Of a DNA stretch of 64,000 bases, positions 10,950 through 22,400 are shown one piece after another. A model generated the notes under the pieces. That model was not told the DNA's origin. It was given only the letters and a program-made list of their open reading frames with translations, and did not search any database. Source of the stretch: Vanilla planifolia (lineage: Eukaryota; Streptophyta; Magnoliopsida; Asparagales; Orchidaceae); the NCBI GenBank assembly GCA_023846275.1, contig CM043869.1, positions 16,711,501 to 16,775,500 of the forward strand, written 5' to 3'. The stretch's first letter is position 1. Each line of letters starts with the position of its first letter. The position numbers and the translations under genes were made by a program.

Positions 10950-12814
10950 GTAACAAGATCATAACGCAGATTACAAGTATTTGTTGCAATTGTTTTTTCA
11001 AGTGCTTGTTTTGTTCTCATGGGAGCACCAACATCATCTTCGTTAGACTTGTTAAGCTTGTACCAAATGGAATTGGAAGGGAAATTTTAAAGCCAAAAAT
11101 GCTCTAGTGGATTGAAAACTATGAAGGTGCATTCCTGAGCTTAAGTTGAGGTTTCAATAAAGCAAAATCCATAAAAAAAGCTAAAAATTAACATAACAAA
11201 AATAAGGAAAAATAAATAAGAGGGAACAAAGATTTACGTGAAGAACCCCAATTTGAGTTAAAAAAAAAAAAAAAAAAAACATAGGAGCGTCATATTATGT
11301 TGGAAAAATAGTAAATGTTCTTCTCCTACGTGAAACTCCAAGAGGAAGAAAAAATGGGATGAGGTACTACTTCTAACCAAGTGTTTTGTGGTTTAAAAAT
11401 GCCAAATCTTGTCGAGCAAGGCAATATTTCTGCAGCATAAGATTTTGAGTTAAGTAGGATAGAATAATAGAATGGCCTCCCATGCATCTAGTACCTCATA
11501 TCTATAGGATTTTAGGTGTTTAAATAAACTTAGATAAGCTACCTTTGTCTTCATCAGGTTGAAGATATTGCAGCTGGCACTATCATGTGATAGTTACAGA
11601 GAATACAATCAAATTGAAACGCATACTACTATTATCATCTGCTAATGTCATCTCATATGATTAAAGAGACTGGCATGTAAAAGGGGGAGTGGATAATGCA
11701 TTTTAAAAAAAAGTGTTGCACAATCAAATCAAAACTTAAGAAGGAAAATAGATACTGTAGAAAAGTAAAAAAAAAATGTGGATAACGTTTACATGATTCT
11801 CCAAATAATGGCATGCACCACTCTCAATCATGAATGAAAGATCAGGCTCGAGCTTTAATATATTGCATGCATTACAAATACAAGAAAACGAACAACTTTG
11901 CAACCGCTGGCCTAAAAGACTTTATGTATTGGACCCAAAAGAGTCTTAAACTAATTGGCCAAAATATGATTTGCTCCAAAAGAGGCTACAAGACACACCC
12001 ACCAAAAAGTCTTCACAAGAATCATAACAAGGAATTGCCATCTAATTGAACAAAGATTCACGCTTAGCCAACAAATTGTCTCACACAAGCCAAGCCAATC
12101 AAGGAGGGAACTTCAAAGAAATTAAAACTATGACAACAATAAAAGCTTACAAAAAAATTGAAGGATCACAAAGGAAGCTCTAAAGTATTAGACAACTCAA
12201 GTGTTATTGATGTACATTATAATAGATATTGTAGTGGCAGGCAAGCCAAAATGTGAATCTTGATTCTAGCATTTAAAATACTTCTCTCTTTTAAAAAACA
12301 TGTAAGATCTTGAGCTAGTTGTTAACTTTGAATATAACTAGCATTTTATAATCTTAGGCTTACAAAACAAAATTCCACATCTAGCATTTCTCTTATTAGA
12401 AATGTCATATTTCCTTTATTTTAGTTGATGAAGCTCAAAAAGCCCTTCATGTTTTCCTAAAACAAATTAAACAATCCAATTAAAATATCTAACCATTCAA
12501 GCTACTTTTGAACTTTGTTTTGTAAGTCTCAAAAAAGCTTTATTGGTTCGTCTACTTAACCATTTGATTTTTTCAAATGATTATTGAAAAATAGAATTAA
12601 AAAAAAAAGCACAATGCAATGGATCTTCCAATGGTACTAATTTGACCATTCAATTAGACATCAAGTCGTTCGGTTGTGAAGATAGAAGTGTCCAATAGAA
12701 TGTGGGTTCACGGGTCCAAAATTATGGTTTTGTCTAATAGTCATAAGATTGTTAAATAACCTGATCAGATTGTTTGACTATGTTAGAATTTTCAAACTTA
12801 CAAATTTAAGTTTT
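10950..12814. other. Unassigned stretch with a poly-A tract
   Basis: A run of about 20 A residues lies at about 11260-11279, preceded by GATTTACGTGAAGAACCCC. That motif resembles a phrase common in plant LTRs and their leaders. This suggests an old LTR or short retroelement piece around 11150-11400, but no second copy was found here. The plus-strand frame at 11834-12049 (71 codons) has no recognisable domain. Confidence 0.3.
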
Positions 12815-12962
12815 GTGATATAAATTAAGTGATTTTAAGATATTGTGTGCTTATAATATAAAATGTGGTATAATTAGGTGTTTTAATTTTAATAAAGATA
12901 TTGGAAACCTAAGTTTTAAAAATATTCATTTTGTTAGGTCTTGAAGGATGATTCAATACAAG

Positions 12963-13950
12963 AGAATTAGAAGGTTCCTTTGGAGCGGGATGAGCTGCAC
13001 GCACACGATGCATTACACACCATGGGACTATATCACCTTGCCGAAGGCCATTGGCGGGCTTGGACTCCGGGACTTCCGCGTATGGCAGCGTGCTACAAAT
13101 GAACAATTGCAAGCGCATTCTCAGTTGCGAGGCGAGCCTTTGGGTTGAAATTATGAGGCAGAAGTACACGCTGATGAACCCTCTTATGAAAAGCTCCCCG
13201 GAACGCTTCACCTGTGTGCAGCATGGTATTGGCGGCAATGCCAGTTGCAATGTTGATCTTCGTCTGGCGCATCGGCGATGAGAGGACGATGAGATTCGCA
13301 GAGGACAATTGGTTGGGTGTCCTTCCACTCTGCTGCTGGCCGACCTTCGTCAACATGAACATCAATTGGTCGGCGAGCGTCCCTGACTGTATTACGGCTG
13401 CTGGGGACTGGGACGTGGACTTCATCCGTGCTTGGGCGGGCGAGGAGCTTACTGACAGAATTCTGGACCTTCCGAGAGCTCGGACGTCAGCCCAAGACGT
13501 GCTCCTCCAGCTGTAGACCAAGACGGCGAGGGTCGATATCAGGAGAATCTACATGCATATGGTGTGCAGTGCTGATGCTACCGTTAGGCGGGGTGGCCGA
13601 CGTCACGCAAACGAGATGAGGAGCATTTGGAAGATTAAAGCAATGCCGAGGGTGCACATGTTCCTACGGCGACGTGGTTGGCCCGCAGGGGAATGCTCCA
13701 GAACAGCAACTGCCAATAGGGCTGCGCGGCAGATGAATCCTTGCAACGTGTTCTGGGACTGCCCGCGTGCACAGGAACTCTGGGTTGACTGCCAGGCTCG
13801 CGGGGCTTTGGCTGCGCTGGGTCGGTCCATGAGTGCGGAAGCTGGGCTGCAATTCCTCGACCGGCTCTTCAGGTTTGTGGGTTCACCGGCAGCGCGCCAT
13901 GGTGATGGTGCGAGGCATGCTGCCACGTTGGCCACCACTATGTATTATAT
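12963..13950 (+). pseudogene. LINE reverse transcriptase C-terminus and zf-RVT region
   Basis: Frame 0 (12948-13148) gives a KRIRRFLWSG segment, then ITLPKAIGGLGLRDFRVWQ, the conserved tail of plant L1 reverse transcriptases. Frame 1 (13051-13281) continues with a LWVEIMRQKY segment. Frame 2 (13214-13516) has FVWRIGDERTMRFAEDNWL, the usual W-x-x-G-x-G-x-x-x-x-x-x-D-x-W block. Frame 2 resumes at 13553 with IWKIKAMPRVHMFLRR, then CNVFWDCPRAQELWVDC, matching the zinc-binding zf-RVT pattern of paired C residues and a closing LW. The frames abut, so single-base indels explain the breaks. The domain lies downstream of the catalytic palm and helps reverse transcription at the target. It is not functional here. 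Confidence 0.85.
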
Positions 13951-14568
13951 TTGGGCAAGGAGGAATGCGATGAGACATACGATCAAGATCGAGGTGACTA
14001 CCGCATTCAGGCGACATTACTTCTACTCATCCCTGTCCAGCGGGAATCCTTACAACTCTTCGGACTTGCTTGTAACACATGTTTGGATTCCCCCCCAACA
14101 AGATGGATAAAAGTAAATTACGATGCTGCAGTAGGTGATTGCATTGCCGGTCTTGGCCTAGTTGTCAGAGACTACATGGGGAGGCTCTTGGTGGCTGGCA
14201 AGAGGGTTTTCTCCTAGGCTGCCGATATGATAGAGGTCCAGGCTATGTTCGAGGCCCTCAACATGCTAAGGGGTTCCCTTCCCCTTCACCAGGCCTTGGA
14301 AATTCAGACTGACTCGATGACAGCGCTCTAGGTGGTCCGTGAGATGATATCCCACCCCCCTAAGGATGGCCACTTTGCTGAGACTCTTAGGTATGCCAGG
14401 TGTCTGGAGGCAATTCGGTTTTCCCATATCCATAGAGAGGGGAATGCGCCTGCTGACTGGGTGGCTCGTGCTGCATGCTTCAATGAGTTCGTATGGGATC
14501 CCAGGGAATCCATCCCCAAGCCCCTACTCAAACTTATGCTGTCTGATTTCATTTTTGATCCCCCTTGA
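13951..14568 (+). pseudogene. LINE RNase H domain with two in-frame TAG stops
   Basis: Frame 1 reads as a plant LINE RNase H: WIKVNYDAAV with the first catalytic aspartate, GLGLVVRDYMGRLL, an EVQA helix start with the catalytic glutamate, EIQTDSMTAL with the second aspartate, and FSHIHREGNAPADWVAR with the final aspartate. All four acidic positions are present. TAG stops at 14215-14217 and 14329-14331 interrupt the frame, and both could come from single-base changes. The frame ends at 14568, 67 bases before the poly-A. The domain would digest the RNA strand of the cDNA hybrid. Confidence 0.9.
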
Positions 14569-15125
14569 GGATCCCACATGTGGATTTCTTGTATGGCTAA
14601 TGCTGCTTTTGATATAACATTATATCATAGTTTCAAAAAAAAAAATTACAAGATATGAGTTTCAATAGCCTAAATTGATATACTTGTAAAAATTACTTAT
14701 GCTTAAGAGGAGGGTGATATAAATTAAGTGATTTTAAGATATTGTGTGTTTATAATATAAAATGTGGTGTAATTAGGTGCTTTAATTTTAATAAAGATAT
14801 TGGAAAACTAAGTTTTAAAAATATTCATTTTGTTAGGTCTTTAGAGGGATGATTCAATACAAGATATGAGTTTGAATAACTTTAATTGACATACTTGTAA
14901 TAATTATTTATGCTCAAACTAGGGGTTGAATTAGGTAATTAAAGTATTTTAGAATTTTTTTTCAAAGTATAACATAAAGTAAAACAGTAAATATCTATTA
15001 GATTTTTCAATTGGTTTGACTATTACCTAATTGAGCTCACATCTGACCCCATGCTAACAAGCTTAAGCCTAAAATTATTTTCACTCCTGTGTCATAGTTG
15101 ATGTGGAAACCATTATACTTGTATC

Positions 15126-15414
15126 TTTTTTCTTGAGGTTAAAACACGACACCTTTAGTCTTTTTTAAGGCTCAAATTCAACATATTGATTTTTTCATAG
15201 ACTCAAACATGACTTGATTATTTACAATGTTCAAACTTAATCTCATTAGGATGTTTTACAAGGCTTAAATCTGATATCTCTCTGATTTTTTAAAGCTCAA
15301 ATATAACACTTCTTGATTTTTTATGGCTCAAACTCAACTCCTATTGCTTTTTTTATGGTTGTAAATTTAACACTCTCTCAGGGTTTTTTCATGCTCAAAC
15401 TCAACCTTTATAAT
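15126..15414. repeat. Minisatellite, about nine units of 28-35 bp
   Basis: Each unit begins with TTTTTT or a close variant and continues roughly as ATGGCTCAAACTCAACxC, ending in CTTGA or similar. Units start near 15126, 15161, 15190, 15218, 15252, 15286, 15317, 15348 and 15383. They vary in length and sequence, so the array is old. It lies about 200 bp beyond the LINE-bearing duplication. The short frame at 15313-15522 is a by-product of the repeat. Confidence 0.8.
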
Positions 15415-17388
15415 GTCTCACATAAAGCAATTCCAAAATTACAACTCAAAACACTTGGAAAGATTGAACAATCAAAAACAATAAATGAAATAAAGAGAGA
15501 ATGGACAAAAGCTTTCATATAAAGAGGGTGTGTTAAAGCAAATATGGGTTATGAAAACTCTTCTTAAATTGCACTTTTAAGATCCTCCTATGAAGATAAT
15601 GCGTATCCAACAACAGTAGACCAACAACTTCAACTTCCTTCAATGAAGACAATGAATATGGCAACAAGTGGCTAGTAATTTTTTTAGCTATTGCAAATGT
15701 CGAATTCTCCTTAAGAGTTTTCCAAGATACTCATTAGAAAGATGTGTTCCTAAGTTTAGAGGGTTTACATGTTGAACATTGATAGAAGTCCTCATCATTC
15801 ACTTGGATGTTCATACCAAAATTTGCACTAGCCGTTGAAGCATTTTGGCATAATTCAATGAATTAGACATACAATTATAAATAATGTATCACATGTAAGT
15901 TTCTGTTTCAGGACTTCCTACACTGTGTATTATCCTACCCACCTAATCACTATATATAATGATCTAAACATATTATACGTGGGCAACTGTATATTGTACA
16001 TTAGTGTTTATATATTGTACATGAGTTTTCATGTATTATACATTTTTATGGGTTTACGGGACATCTCAACTAGTTTCTTCACATACCTTTTTTTGAACGT
16101 ATTGTACATCGAGCTGACATACCTAATGTCATACAAAATTCCATTCTTAGTTTTACTTAAGACCTTCAAATGAATTGTGTATGAATTGTTTTAGGTCATA
16201 TGTAAAAAAAATAGCAATATCAAAGTTTAAAAACAATGCTAATGAAATGGTATGAATTTGAAATATGATCAAAGCTTTTCAAATTATATTTTGCTTTATA
16301 TGAATATTACTTTAGCTTAATGAAGTAAAGCCTTTGTATTTAAACTCTTTGTATCATTATGCATTCAATATTAATTAACCGAGTCATGATATTTCTTTGA
16401 TTAATATTAAGTTAAACTATACATTATGTAATAAGGGCTTTTGCATGGTCTTACATGAACATGTATCATACTTAAATGCATTTAACTTTGAACATGAATC
16501 ATATTTAAATAAATTTTGAGTTTGATTAACCTAGATATAATATTTCATTAGGTTAATCAATGCATTCTTAGGTTAGGTTCTTGGATAGTAATTCAAAGCC
16601 ATGCCTAAATGCATTCTAATGGAATAACACTTTTATGCAAATGTGTAAGTATGATGGTGTAATTATAGCTCCTAATCAAATAAAGGCATGCGAAGTTTAA
16701 TCCATACATAAGTCTTTTTACCCCTTGGCGAATTATCTTGATCACGAACTTATTCCTTTATTGAAGTTCCACATTAAGTATTCCACTTGAGTTGATGGAT
16801 ATCATTACATGTATATTATACTCAAGCTCTTCTTTGACTCCATAGGATGAATTGGATCACTTTTTATTTATTTATTTTCAATTTAAAAATCAATCATTAA
16901 GTAGACAATTAGATTACTAAAATAAGTAATTCAAATACTTTATTATCATAAAATCATTCATGATTATTTGGGCTTATGGGGTTTAACATATTTAAAATGA
17001 TTATTTAAAATATGGAAATTATATGAAAGAGATTATCAAGCTTTGAATCAAAAATATATTTTTACTTATAGTGACAATACAAAACTTATTATTTAAGAAA
17101 TTATCTTAACTTAGAACAGTTTTTGAAAACTAGTATTGTTCTTGTCAAATATAAATTAGATATGCATTTGTTATTAATCTGAAAACTTTTAATAAAACTT
17201 GTTCTTCTTTTAATATATTTGCTTATTGCACATTTGGATGCCGCAAATTAAAATCTTACCATTTTAGTTTTAATACTCAATATTCTATTGATCATCAAAT
17301 TCATCAACCCTTTTCTAAAGAACATTACTCAATTTTTAAGAGTTCTTATGAGTTTATCATCATCATAATATGAGATTCGTCTTTAAAA
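15415..17388. other. Unassigned stretch
   Basis: Includes 15990-16110, where TATTGTACAT recurs four times at irregular spacing and opens a spurious hydrophobic frame (15925-16173). The rest is AT-rich with no recognisable element. Confidence 0.35.
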
Positions 17389-18505
17389 TGTAGCACCTAA
17401 AAACCACAACTAATCATCAGTAATCACATTCATAAGTTTGTAATCATCAAATTATCTACCATGGGCTCATGGGTCTCTAAATTTAATTGTAAGAAAAACT
17501 ATATCAATAATTAAGTATATCGATTTTTGGTTTATTTGAAAAAAGTCCTTAGCTATTGAAGAAGCAGAAAAATGGAAGAAAAGAGACCCACAATACCTAT
17601 CGAGTGCGCCGCCGAGCACTCTTTGGATCTTGTAGAATAAAGGAGAAAGAGGAGACGCCTAGGCCGTTTGGCAGCATCTGCCAAACACAGCTATAAAACC
17701 TCTTGTTTACTTTAGCAAGGCATCTTCCTGAGAACATACCGCTCGGAGAAATTTATGCCTCTTCCATTTCGAAGCCCTCCTTCACAAGGCTGTCAGACTC
17801 GTCGTCTCCCACCGCATCTCCCCTTTGAACTTTCTTGTTGCTTCTCTCCAGCTTTACTGAAGTGTTACGCTTTTCTTCTCTCAAAGCTCTTTCCCCTCTC
17901 CCGGTGACTAGATTTCTTCCTACACCTTTTTTATCTCAATTTGAAAAGCCACTTCTTGCCTCTTCTAACACCCTAGTTCTTGATCAGGGATTCACGTGTT
18001 ATCGGAATGCGTGTGCTGCACGGATCTGCTCCAAACTGAGTCGAATTAGTTTATACACACTGAACTGTGCCAGACCCGCGCGACTTGTGTCAACCCGCTC
18101 CGACATCGACACGTGCCACCTGCGTCGACCCGTGCCAACTCGTTCCACCTCCTCGCCAACCTGAGCCGACCTACGCTAGCTCGTGACCGTGGTGCACACG
18201 TGCACCCATCTGGGCCCACTTGAGCCATTCTTGCTCCTGACTGCACAATCTCAATGCCAACCACAGCACCTTCGCTTAGACATTATCGAAATATTCTAAA
18301 TGGTGGCAATCTACATTCAATATCACCATATACAAGCAGAAACTTAAATTAAAACTTTTCAACCAAAATCTCGTTGTATTGTGCCAATCCCTCCAAAGTG
18401 TGTTCCAATTCTACACCTGAATGTATCTAAAAATTTGCCCGATATCTCTTTGCTCTCAGTTTTTGTTTGATTCTCCTGAATCTCTTTTCACATCAACATT
18501 TTCTG
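17389..18505 (+). repeat. 5' LTR of the Tat-type gypsy element
   Basis: It starts at TGTAGCACC. Its best-matching part (17570-18505) pairs with 24430-25515 in the 3' LTR, for example CCAAACACAGCTATAAAACC against CCAAACACGGCTATAAAACC and GCCTCTTCCATTTCGAAGCC against its counterpart. A GC-rich segment at 18060-18200 contains short repeated words such as CGTGCCAC and GTCGACCCG. The 17389 start is inferred from weak matches upstream, so the left edge may be off by tens of bases. Confidence 0.75.
17691..17698 (+). promoter_or_regulatory. LTR TATA box
   Basis: CTATAAAACC lies about 300 bp into the 5' LTR and is preserved at 24558 in the 3' LTR. Its conservation between diverged copies and its sequence fit the Pol II core promoter of the element. 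Confidence 0.6.
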
Positions 18506-19289
18506 ACTCCGATTATGAGAAGAAACAAGAAAATTAAAATGAAAACCCAAGAGGAAGTTGTGTTTATTTCCAAAAAAAGAAACGTTTAATCGTCAAAACC
18601 AAGGTAATGGAAATCCCAACGCCCATATCTTAAATTTTACAAATTTCAGAACCTCTTTAATCATTCACTAGTAATCTTTTTTTCCCAGCAATATAAGAAA
18701 TATTTTATAAACTTTTTCTCTACTTTCTCATGCTTATAAGAGATTAAATTAGAGCAAATTTGGTCACCCTACCAAAAGAAAGAATATTAAATATACCTAA
18801 TATTTCTCTTTACATTAAAAGGCCACTTAAGGCCTTACCCATAACACCTGAGCCTCTTTGCATTATACCCACTTCCAAAAACCTTCTAGTACACACCCCT
18901 CGCAACATCCTACCAACCTATTTGTACCTCATGACGCAAAGCTCTCCAGCTCACACCAAACTGAAACCCTTTTCTATTATTGACCTAATCTTGTAATTTG
19001 TAAGTTCTTACTTTTGATCGATCTCAAGAATATCCATGTTCCACTAATGATGAGCCTCATTTGTTTTGATAACATAAGTATAACTCAAATATCAACAAGA
19101 AAGTTTATTTTTTACCAAAATAATCCTTTCGACTCCTCTACCTTTTATTACAGCAATTCAAATCTCTTATATTTTTTAAGATAATTTGAGATAGTTACCT
19201 CTTTACGTGTTATGATTGGGCCCATCCAATATAAAATTTTCTAGACATATTTGAGATTTTTATGGTTTTTTCTTAATTTAAAACAAAGT
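18506..19289 (+). other. Leader and 5' part of gag, unreadable
   Basis: This should hold the primer-binding site and the start of gag. No clear tRNA-complementary stretch follows the LTR. The frame at 18760-18996 has no recognisable match. Confidence 0.4.
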
Positions 19290-19842
19290 TAATCAGATCA
19301 CTTGAAGCTTATCTCTAACAATTCAGAAAAGCTCTTAAAAAGGTTGATTAAGAGGACTTCTAACTTACTCAAGCAACCCTCACCAAGTCTCTTCAACCAA
19401 AAAAGTTCCAAAATCATTTGGTTAGATGTCTACTAAAATCCTTATAATAAATTTTTAACAGAGCCATTTGTTTCATCAATGAAAAGTTTTCTTTAGCTAA
19501 TTGGTACATCAAAAGAGAATGCCATCATTACTTCCAAGGCCTCTCAACTGAGGAAAAACAAAGCAGCATGACAACAAAGATTACCCTCGAAGGGCTCTAT
19601 AGAATTGTCTTCTTTAAGGATACCAAAATCAGCATTTTAGTACTCCCTTAACTACATCTTTCGAAAGAAATTTCTACGACCATTAAAAAAGATGGATTGT
19701 ATCGAAAGCTGAGACTACTCAAGAAATAATTGGGACACAACAAAATTCTACAAATATCACGATAACCGCGGCCACACAACTTCTGAATGCAATGCTCTCA
19801 AAGTCTTAATTAAGGGATTATTGAAGGAAGTTTATCTTTAAG
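19290..19842 (+). pseudogene. Tat-type gag C-terminal region with zinc-knuckle-like motif
   Basis: The clearest part is 19742-19842, which reads KFYKYHDNRGHTTSEC and then LKVLIKGLLKEVYL. This matches the K-F-C-x-x-H-x-x-x-G-H-x-T-x-x-C motif and following helix that close the Gag of Tat-lineage elements. The first cysteine is a tyrosine here. Upstream, HYFQGLSTEEKQ and a YRIVFFKDTK stretch are consistent with Gag but not diagnostic. Gag forms the particle that carries element RNA. Multiple stops show it is dead. Confidence 0.7.
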
Positions 19843-20184
19843 AGTATAAAGTAAAAGTTTCTGAATCGAATACTATTTTTAATAATCTTGTAGGACCAAG
19901 TATTGCCAACAAACTGAGAAGGATAGACAGACTCTTTAATTGAAGTTAAAAAAACAAAGGAAAAGCCCCTATTAGGGTCATCCATGTCATCATAGGATGG
20001 AGGCAATCCTACTTTAAGAATATCATAAAAACACAGAGACAAATAGTGATCTTTAATGTGACAAGGCAATAAGAATCATTAGTTTTGATATCATTCATGC
20101 TTAAAGACATGTCGCCTCTTAGCGATTCCTTTATGATGAAATTATAATAATCTCGGGGATAATTTCCAACTTTGAAGTTCATTG

Positions 20185-20575
20185 CATACTCATTGACACC
20201 AAGAGTTTAGCAAATATCATTTTCCTTGATACTGTCATTAAAATTGATATTAGTCAAAATCTTATTCTTCTAGTTACAATGTCACTTATAGGTTTTTTAG
20301 AGAGTATAAAGTCAGAAGAAACCATCACATTATCACTTACAATAAAAAATTCTTTTTACTCAACCATATATATGTTTGACTTCATTATCTTCGTCATTCA
20401 TGCACGCAATGCTGTCCTTAGGGGACAAAAAAATGAACACATTCTACATGGTCATCTGGACACCACTTCTATGCATGAAATACAATACTCATTTAGGGGT
20501 AGTTTAAGTACAAAGAGACTTTTTTTACAGTTAATAAGATGCTATCTGAACACCATTGAAACAACAATTAAGTGA
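20185..20575 (+). pseudogene. Gypsy aspartic protease remnant
   Basis: From 20192 the frame reads IDTKSLANIIFLDTVIK, matching the D-x-G-S-S-A-D-I-L-F active-site block of Tat-type proteases with the catalytic aspartate kept but glycine and serine changed. It then reads SLIGFLESIKSEETITLSL, matching the P-L-x-G-F-x-G-x-x-x-x-x-x-G-x-I-x-L flap region. The open stretch at 20279-20575 continues with a FVIHARNAVLRG piece where Y-N-A-I-L-G-R is expected. The enzyme would cut Gag-Pol. The mutated active site and surrounding stops rule out function. Confidence 0.75.
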
Positions 20576-20949
20576 TCCATTAAACTCCTTGAAAGCAAAG
20601 TTATTAATCGTGTCTCTCCTAGTGTCTCATTTCTTTTGATCCATTTGACTCGACCAAGCTTATGATCGTTTCTATTAATCAAGATGAAAAATAAAGGGAG
20701 ACCATCCTCAACATTTGGTCAAGTATCTTAATGTTTTTGCATAAGAGCTCTCAAATATGTCAAGAGTAGATCCCTCAATAGCTCAAAAATCCCTTATATA
20801 GATCTAAAAATTATAACCATCCAACCAAAAAAATGAGTATTTAGTATCGAAAACCAAAGTCAATTAAAGTGTCAAAGCTCTTTAATACTAATTTTATTTA
20901 ACAATCTACTATCCCGAATGGCTAATAAACATGGTACTTATAAAGAAAA

Positions 20950-21985
20950 GTAATGACAAATGACATATGTGTAGATTACACTAATCTTAATGTGTCAACC
21001 AAAAGCACTCATACCATTTCCTTTAAATTGATCATCTCATGGAATTGGCCATTAGCTTCATGTGCTTTTGTTATCTAAATGATTTCTCAAGATACTACCA
21101 AATTAAGAGTGCTTAAGAAGATGAAGAGAAAACTACATTTATATTGACTTTGGGATATTTTTTTATAAAGTTATGCCCTTCGTGCTCAATATAACAAGAA
21201 CAACTTTCAAAGGATGATCAACATTATCTTTTAGAACTAAGAAAACAAGATTTTCAAAACTTGTGTGGATGGCCTCTTAGTAAAAAGCACTTCTTTTGAG
21301 ACACATTTACAACATATAAGAGAAAACCTTAAAGATTCACAAAAAATTCAATTTCAAGCTCAACCCCTTAAAATACACTTTTGACATATTCTCAGAGAAA
21401 TGTTTTGGTTTTGTAATATCAGAGAAGAGAATCTAACTAAACCCTAACAAGATAAAAGATCTTTTAGTCATGCCAAAGGACATCCAATGTCTTATTGGAC
21501 GCATCGTGGGGCTTAGCATTTTCATCTTTGAGTTAAGAGAAAAACTCAACAATTCTTCAAACTCTTATGCAACAAGTCTAGATTATTATAGATAAAGGAT
21601 TATGGAAAAGCTTTTAGGTACTTAAGACTTGCATATCTCTTTCATTTATTTTAAGTAGTTCAATACCTAGAGAATTATTGTTCATCTACTTTAATCTGAA
21701 CTATCAATTTTTTGTTAATCCAAGAAGATAAAGGTATATAATAACCCATCTATTATGTCTATTATGTCGCTCATATTTTAAAGGATACACAAACATAATG
21801 TTCTTCTCTAGAAAAAATGCATTGGCACTTCTCATGTCTGCTCAATGGCTATGACAATACTTCCAATCCCATACCATTAATGTCGTTATAAACAAGACCT
21901 TGAAATGTGTCCCACTGTCATTAGAAGTCTTAGGGAGATTGCATGAATGGATTATCGAGCTCAACGAATTTAAGATTGATTTCAT
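20950..21985 (+). pseudogene. Gypsy reverse transcriptase and adjoining RNase H region
   Basis: Motifs occur in order across several frames: CVDYTNLN near 20969 (family CVDYTDLN), a LNDFSRYYQIKSA piece near 21073 (D-A-Y-S-G-Y-x-Q-I), EKTTFILTLGYFFYKVMPF, and CVDGLLVKS at 21262 where the catalytic YVDD is expected. Next is MPKDIQCLIGRIVGLSIFI from 21470, the start of the connection domain. The RNase H-side tail follows near 21815-21980 with ALALLMSAQWL, YFQSHTINVV and LHEWIIELNEFKIDF. YVDD to CVDG removes a catalytic aspartate and several stops interrupt the chain. The enzyme would copy element RNA into DNA. Confidence 0.85.
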
Positions 21986-22029
21986 ATCTTGATTATCTCT
22001 TAAATCTCAAGTCCTTATTTTTTTGTCAA

Positions 22030-22400
22030 AAAGATTTTCCTTGATGTAGAACCTAAGCCTCCTTTAGACACCTAGAAGTTATTTATAGATAGAGTTTCAA
22101 GACAAGATTCATATAGTATTAACTTTATTCTACTAAGTTCAAAAGATGTTAAATTAAAAGAAGGGATTAGAATCAACTTTTTTATCACAACTAACCAAGC
22201 CAAATGTGAAGCTTTAATAGTTAGAATGAAATTTACTTTGAGTTTATGAGTCAAACACTTACTGATCTTCAATGATATAGTTGGTTGTTAGTCAAGTCAG
22301 TAGCTCATTTTAAACTAGAGATCTAATCCTCAAAACATAAAAAGCATTCCTCACCCAAATCCTTCACAAATAAAATCAAGAGACAAACTTATTGGCTAAA
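22030..22400 (+). pseudogene. Second RNase H-like domain (Tat-lineage type)
   Basis: A frame from 22072 reads KLFIDRVSRQDSYSINFILL, with the aspartate where the G-S-S motif of this domain begins, and then GIRINFFITTNQAKCEALIV. The latter aligns with the family motif N-x-x-T-N-N-E-A-E-Y-E-A-L-I. In Tat elements this extra, archaeal-like RNase H follows the reverse transcriptase and precedes integrase, and here it sits in that position. The glutamate of the helix motif is kept in CEAL. An in-frame TAG replaces a tryptophan at the start. Not functional. Confidence 0.75.

Larger units (their letters stand above)
12963..14645 (+). mobile_element. 5'-truncated, GC-rich L1-type LINE with poly-A tail
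   Basis: This is a LINE 3' portion of about 1.68 kb. In order it carries the end of the reverse transcriptase, the zinc-finger region, an RNase H domain, a short 3' untranslated region and an A11 tail (14635-14645). It interrupts the 213-bp duplication at one site. TACAAG occurs on both sides (12957-12962 and 14647-14652), a possible short target-site duplication whose limits blur into the poly-A. The segment is markedly richer in G and C than everything around it. The coding frame shifts at least three times and has in-frame stops, so it is inactive, but its motifs are clear and the flanks are little diverged. That makes it one of the younger insertions in the window. Confidence 0.9.
12815..14925. 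repeat. ~213-bp tandem duplication, first copy split by a LINE
   Basis: The block beginning GTGATATAAATTAAG at 12815 runs to ATTCAATACAAG at 12962 and resumes after the LINE at about 14653 (ATATGAGTTTCAATAG), ending near 14713. A second, uninterrupted copy occupies 14714-14925, where ATTCAATACAAG is followed directly by ATATGAGTTTGAATA. The two copies differ at only scattered positions. The second copy shows the sequence before the LINE inserted, with the junction between 14863 and 14864. Confidence 0.9.

Noticed and set aside
12909..13521. Two minus-strand open frames of 139 and 142 codons
   Set aside because: They are antisense to the LINE polymerase and zinc-finger region on the plus strand. 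High GC content lowers stop frequency, and they show no recognisable domain.
13603..13938. Minus-strand frame of 111 codons
   Set aside because: Antisense to the LINE zinc-finger region; same explanation.
15925..16173. Hydrophobic 82-codon frame resembling membrane segments
   Set aside because: Generated by repeated TATTGTACAT words in AT-rich DNA; AT-rich random frames often look hydrophobic.
17835..18264. Plus (109 codons) and minus (72 codons) frames
   Set aside because: Both lie in the GC-rich repeated part of the gypsy 5' LTR and have counterparts in the 3' LTR, so they are non-coding LTR sequence.
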